In this document: piece by piece, positions 5,183 to 5,212 of the stretch
Layout: each line of letters opens with the position of its first letter
Position numbering within the stretch: the first letter of the stretch is position 1
From: Anaerolineales bacterium
Lineage (GTDB): Bacteria; Chloroflexota; Anaerolineae; Anaerolineales; UBA4823
Direction of reading: 5' to 3'
Length of the DNA stretch: 5,212 nt
Assembly: GCA_026415275.1 (NCBI GenBank)
Contig: JAOAHK010000149.1
Location: 1 to 5,212 of the forward strand
Made by a program: the position numbers and the translations under genes
The notes under the pieces: generated by a model
The model's database searches: none
What the model saw: only the letters and a program-made list of their open reading frames with translations
What the model was told of the DNA's origin: nothing

Positions 5183-5212
5183 CTGTCTCTTATACACATC
5201 TGACGCTGCCGA
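5183..5212 (+). other. Nextera/Tn5 sequencing adapter (artefact)
   Basis: The bases CTGTCTCTTATACACATCT (5183-5201) are the Tn5 mosaic end as used in Illumina Nextera libraries, and GACGCTGCCGA (5202-5212) is the start of the Read 1 adapter in reverse complement. This is library-construction sequence, not genomic DNA and not a natural Tn5 insertion, because no transposase or IS50 sequence follows. It should be trimmed. Confidence 0.97.

Noticed and set aside
5183..5212. Natural Tn5/IS50 insertion into the array
   Set aside because: The sequence continues into the synthetic Read 1 adapter rather than IS50, and stops at the contig end.

Overview
The whole window lies inside one very long CRISPR array. 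I see 70 complete copies of a 37-nt direct repeat, a partial copy at each edge, and 71 unique spacers of 35-38 nt. On reading through every copy I found no base change in any complete repeat. No cas gene, leader, tracrRNA, tRNA, rRNA or other gene is present. The apparent reading frames are repeat-borne artefacts: a 37-nt repeat plus a 35-nt spacer is 72 nt, or 24 codons, so a frame can stay open across neighbouring units.

Layout: positions 1-24 are the last 24 nt of a repeat. Positions 25-5162 alternate spacers S1-S71 with repeats R1-R70. Positions 5163-5182 are the first 20 nt of a further repeat. Positions 5183-5212 are not genomic: they match the Illumina Nextera (Tn5 mosaic end plus Read 1) adapter. 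The array therefore continues past both edges, and 71 spacers is a minimum.

The organism cannot be named. The repeat is 51 percent GC and the spacers are of mixed GC. One spacer carries a bacterial-type Shine-Dalgarno sequence and start codon. Read on the minus strand, the repeat starts GTTGCA and ends GAAAC, like repeats I recall from type III arrays (Thermus-like) and some type I arrays. A type III association with minus-strand transcription is my best guess, but it is not proven without cas genes.

The interesting content is in the spacers. S66 is, on the minus strand, a diverged but fold-preserving copy of the array's own repeat. S20, S57 and S69 hit the same conserved protein motif (NPLRKR) in diverged homologues, with synonymous changes that fix the coding frame. 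S34 was cut from the start of a gene. Most spacers read as plausible coding sense on the plus strand, so minus-strand crRNAs would be antisense to mRNA. Spacer lengths also narrow sharply toward 35 nt from about S53 onward.
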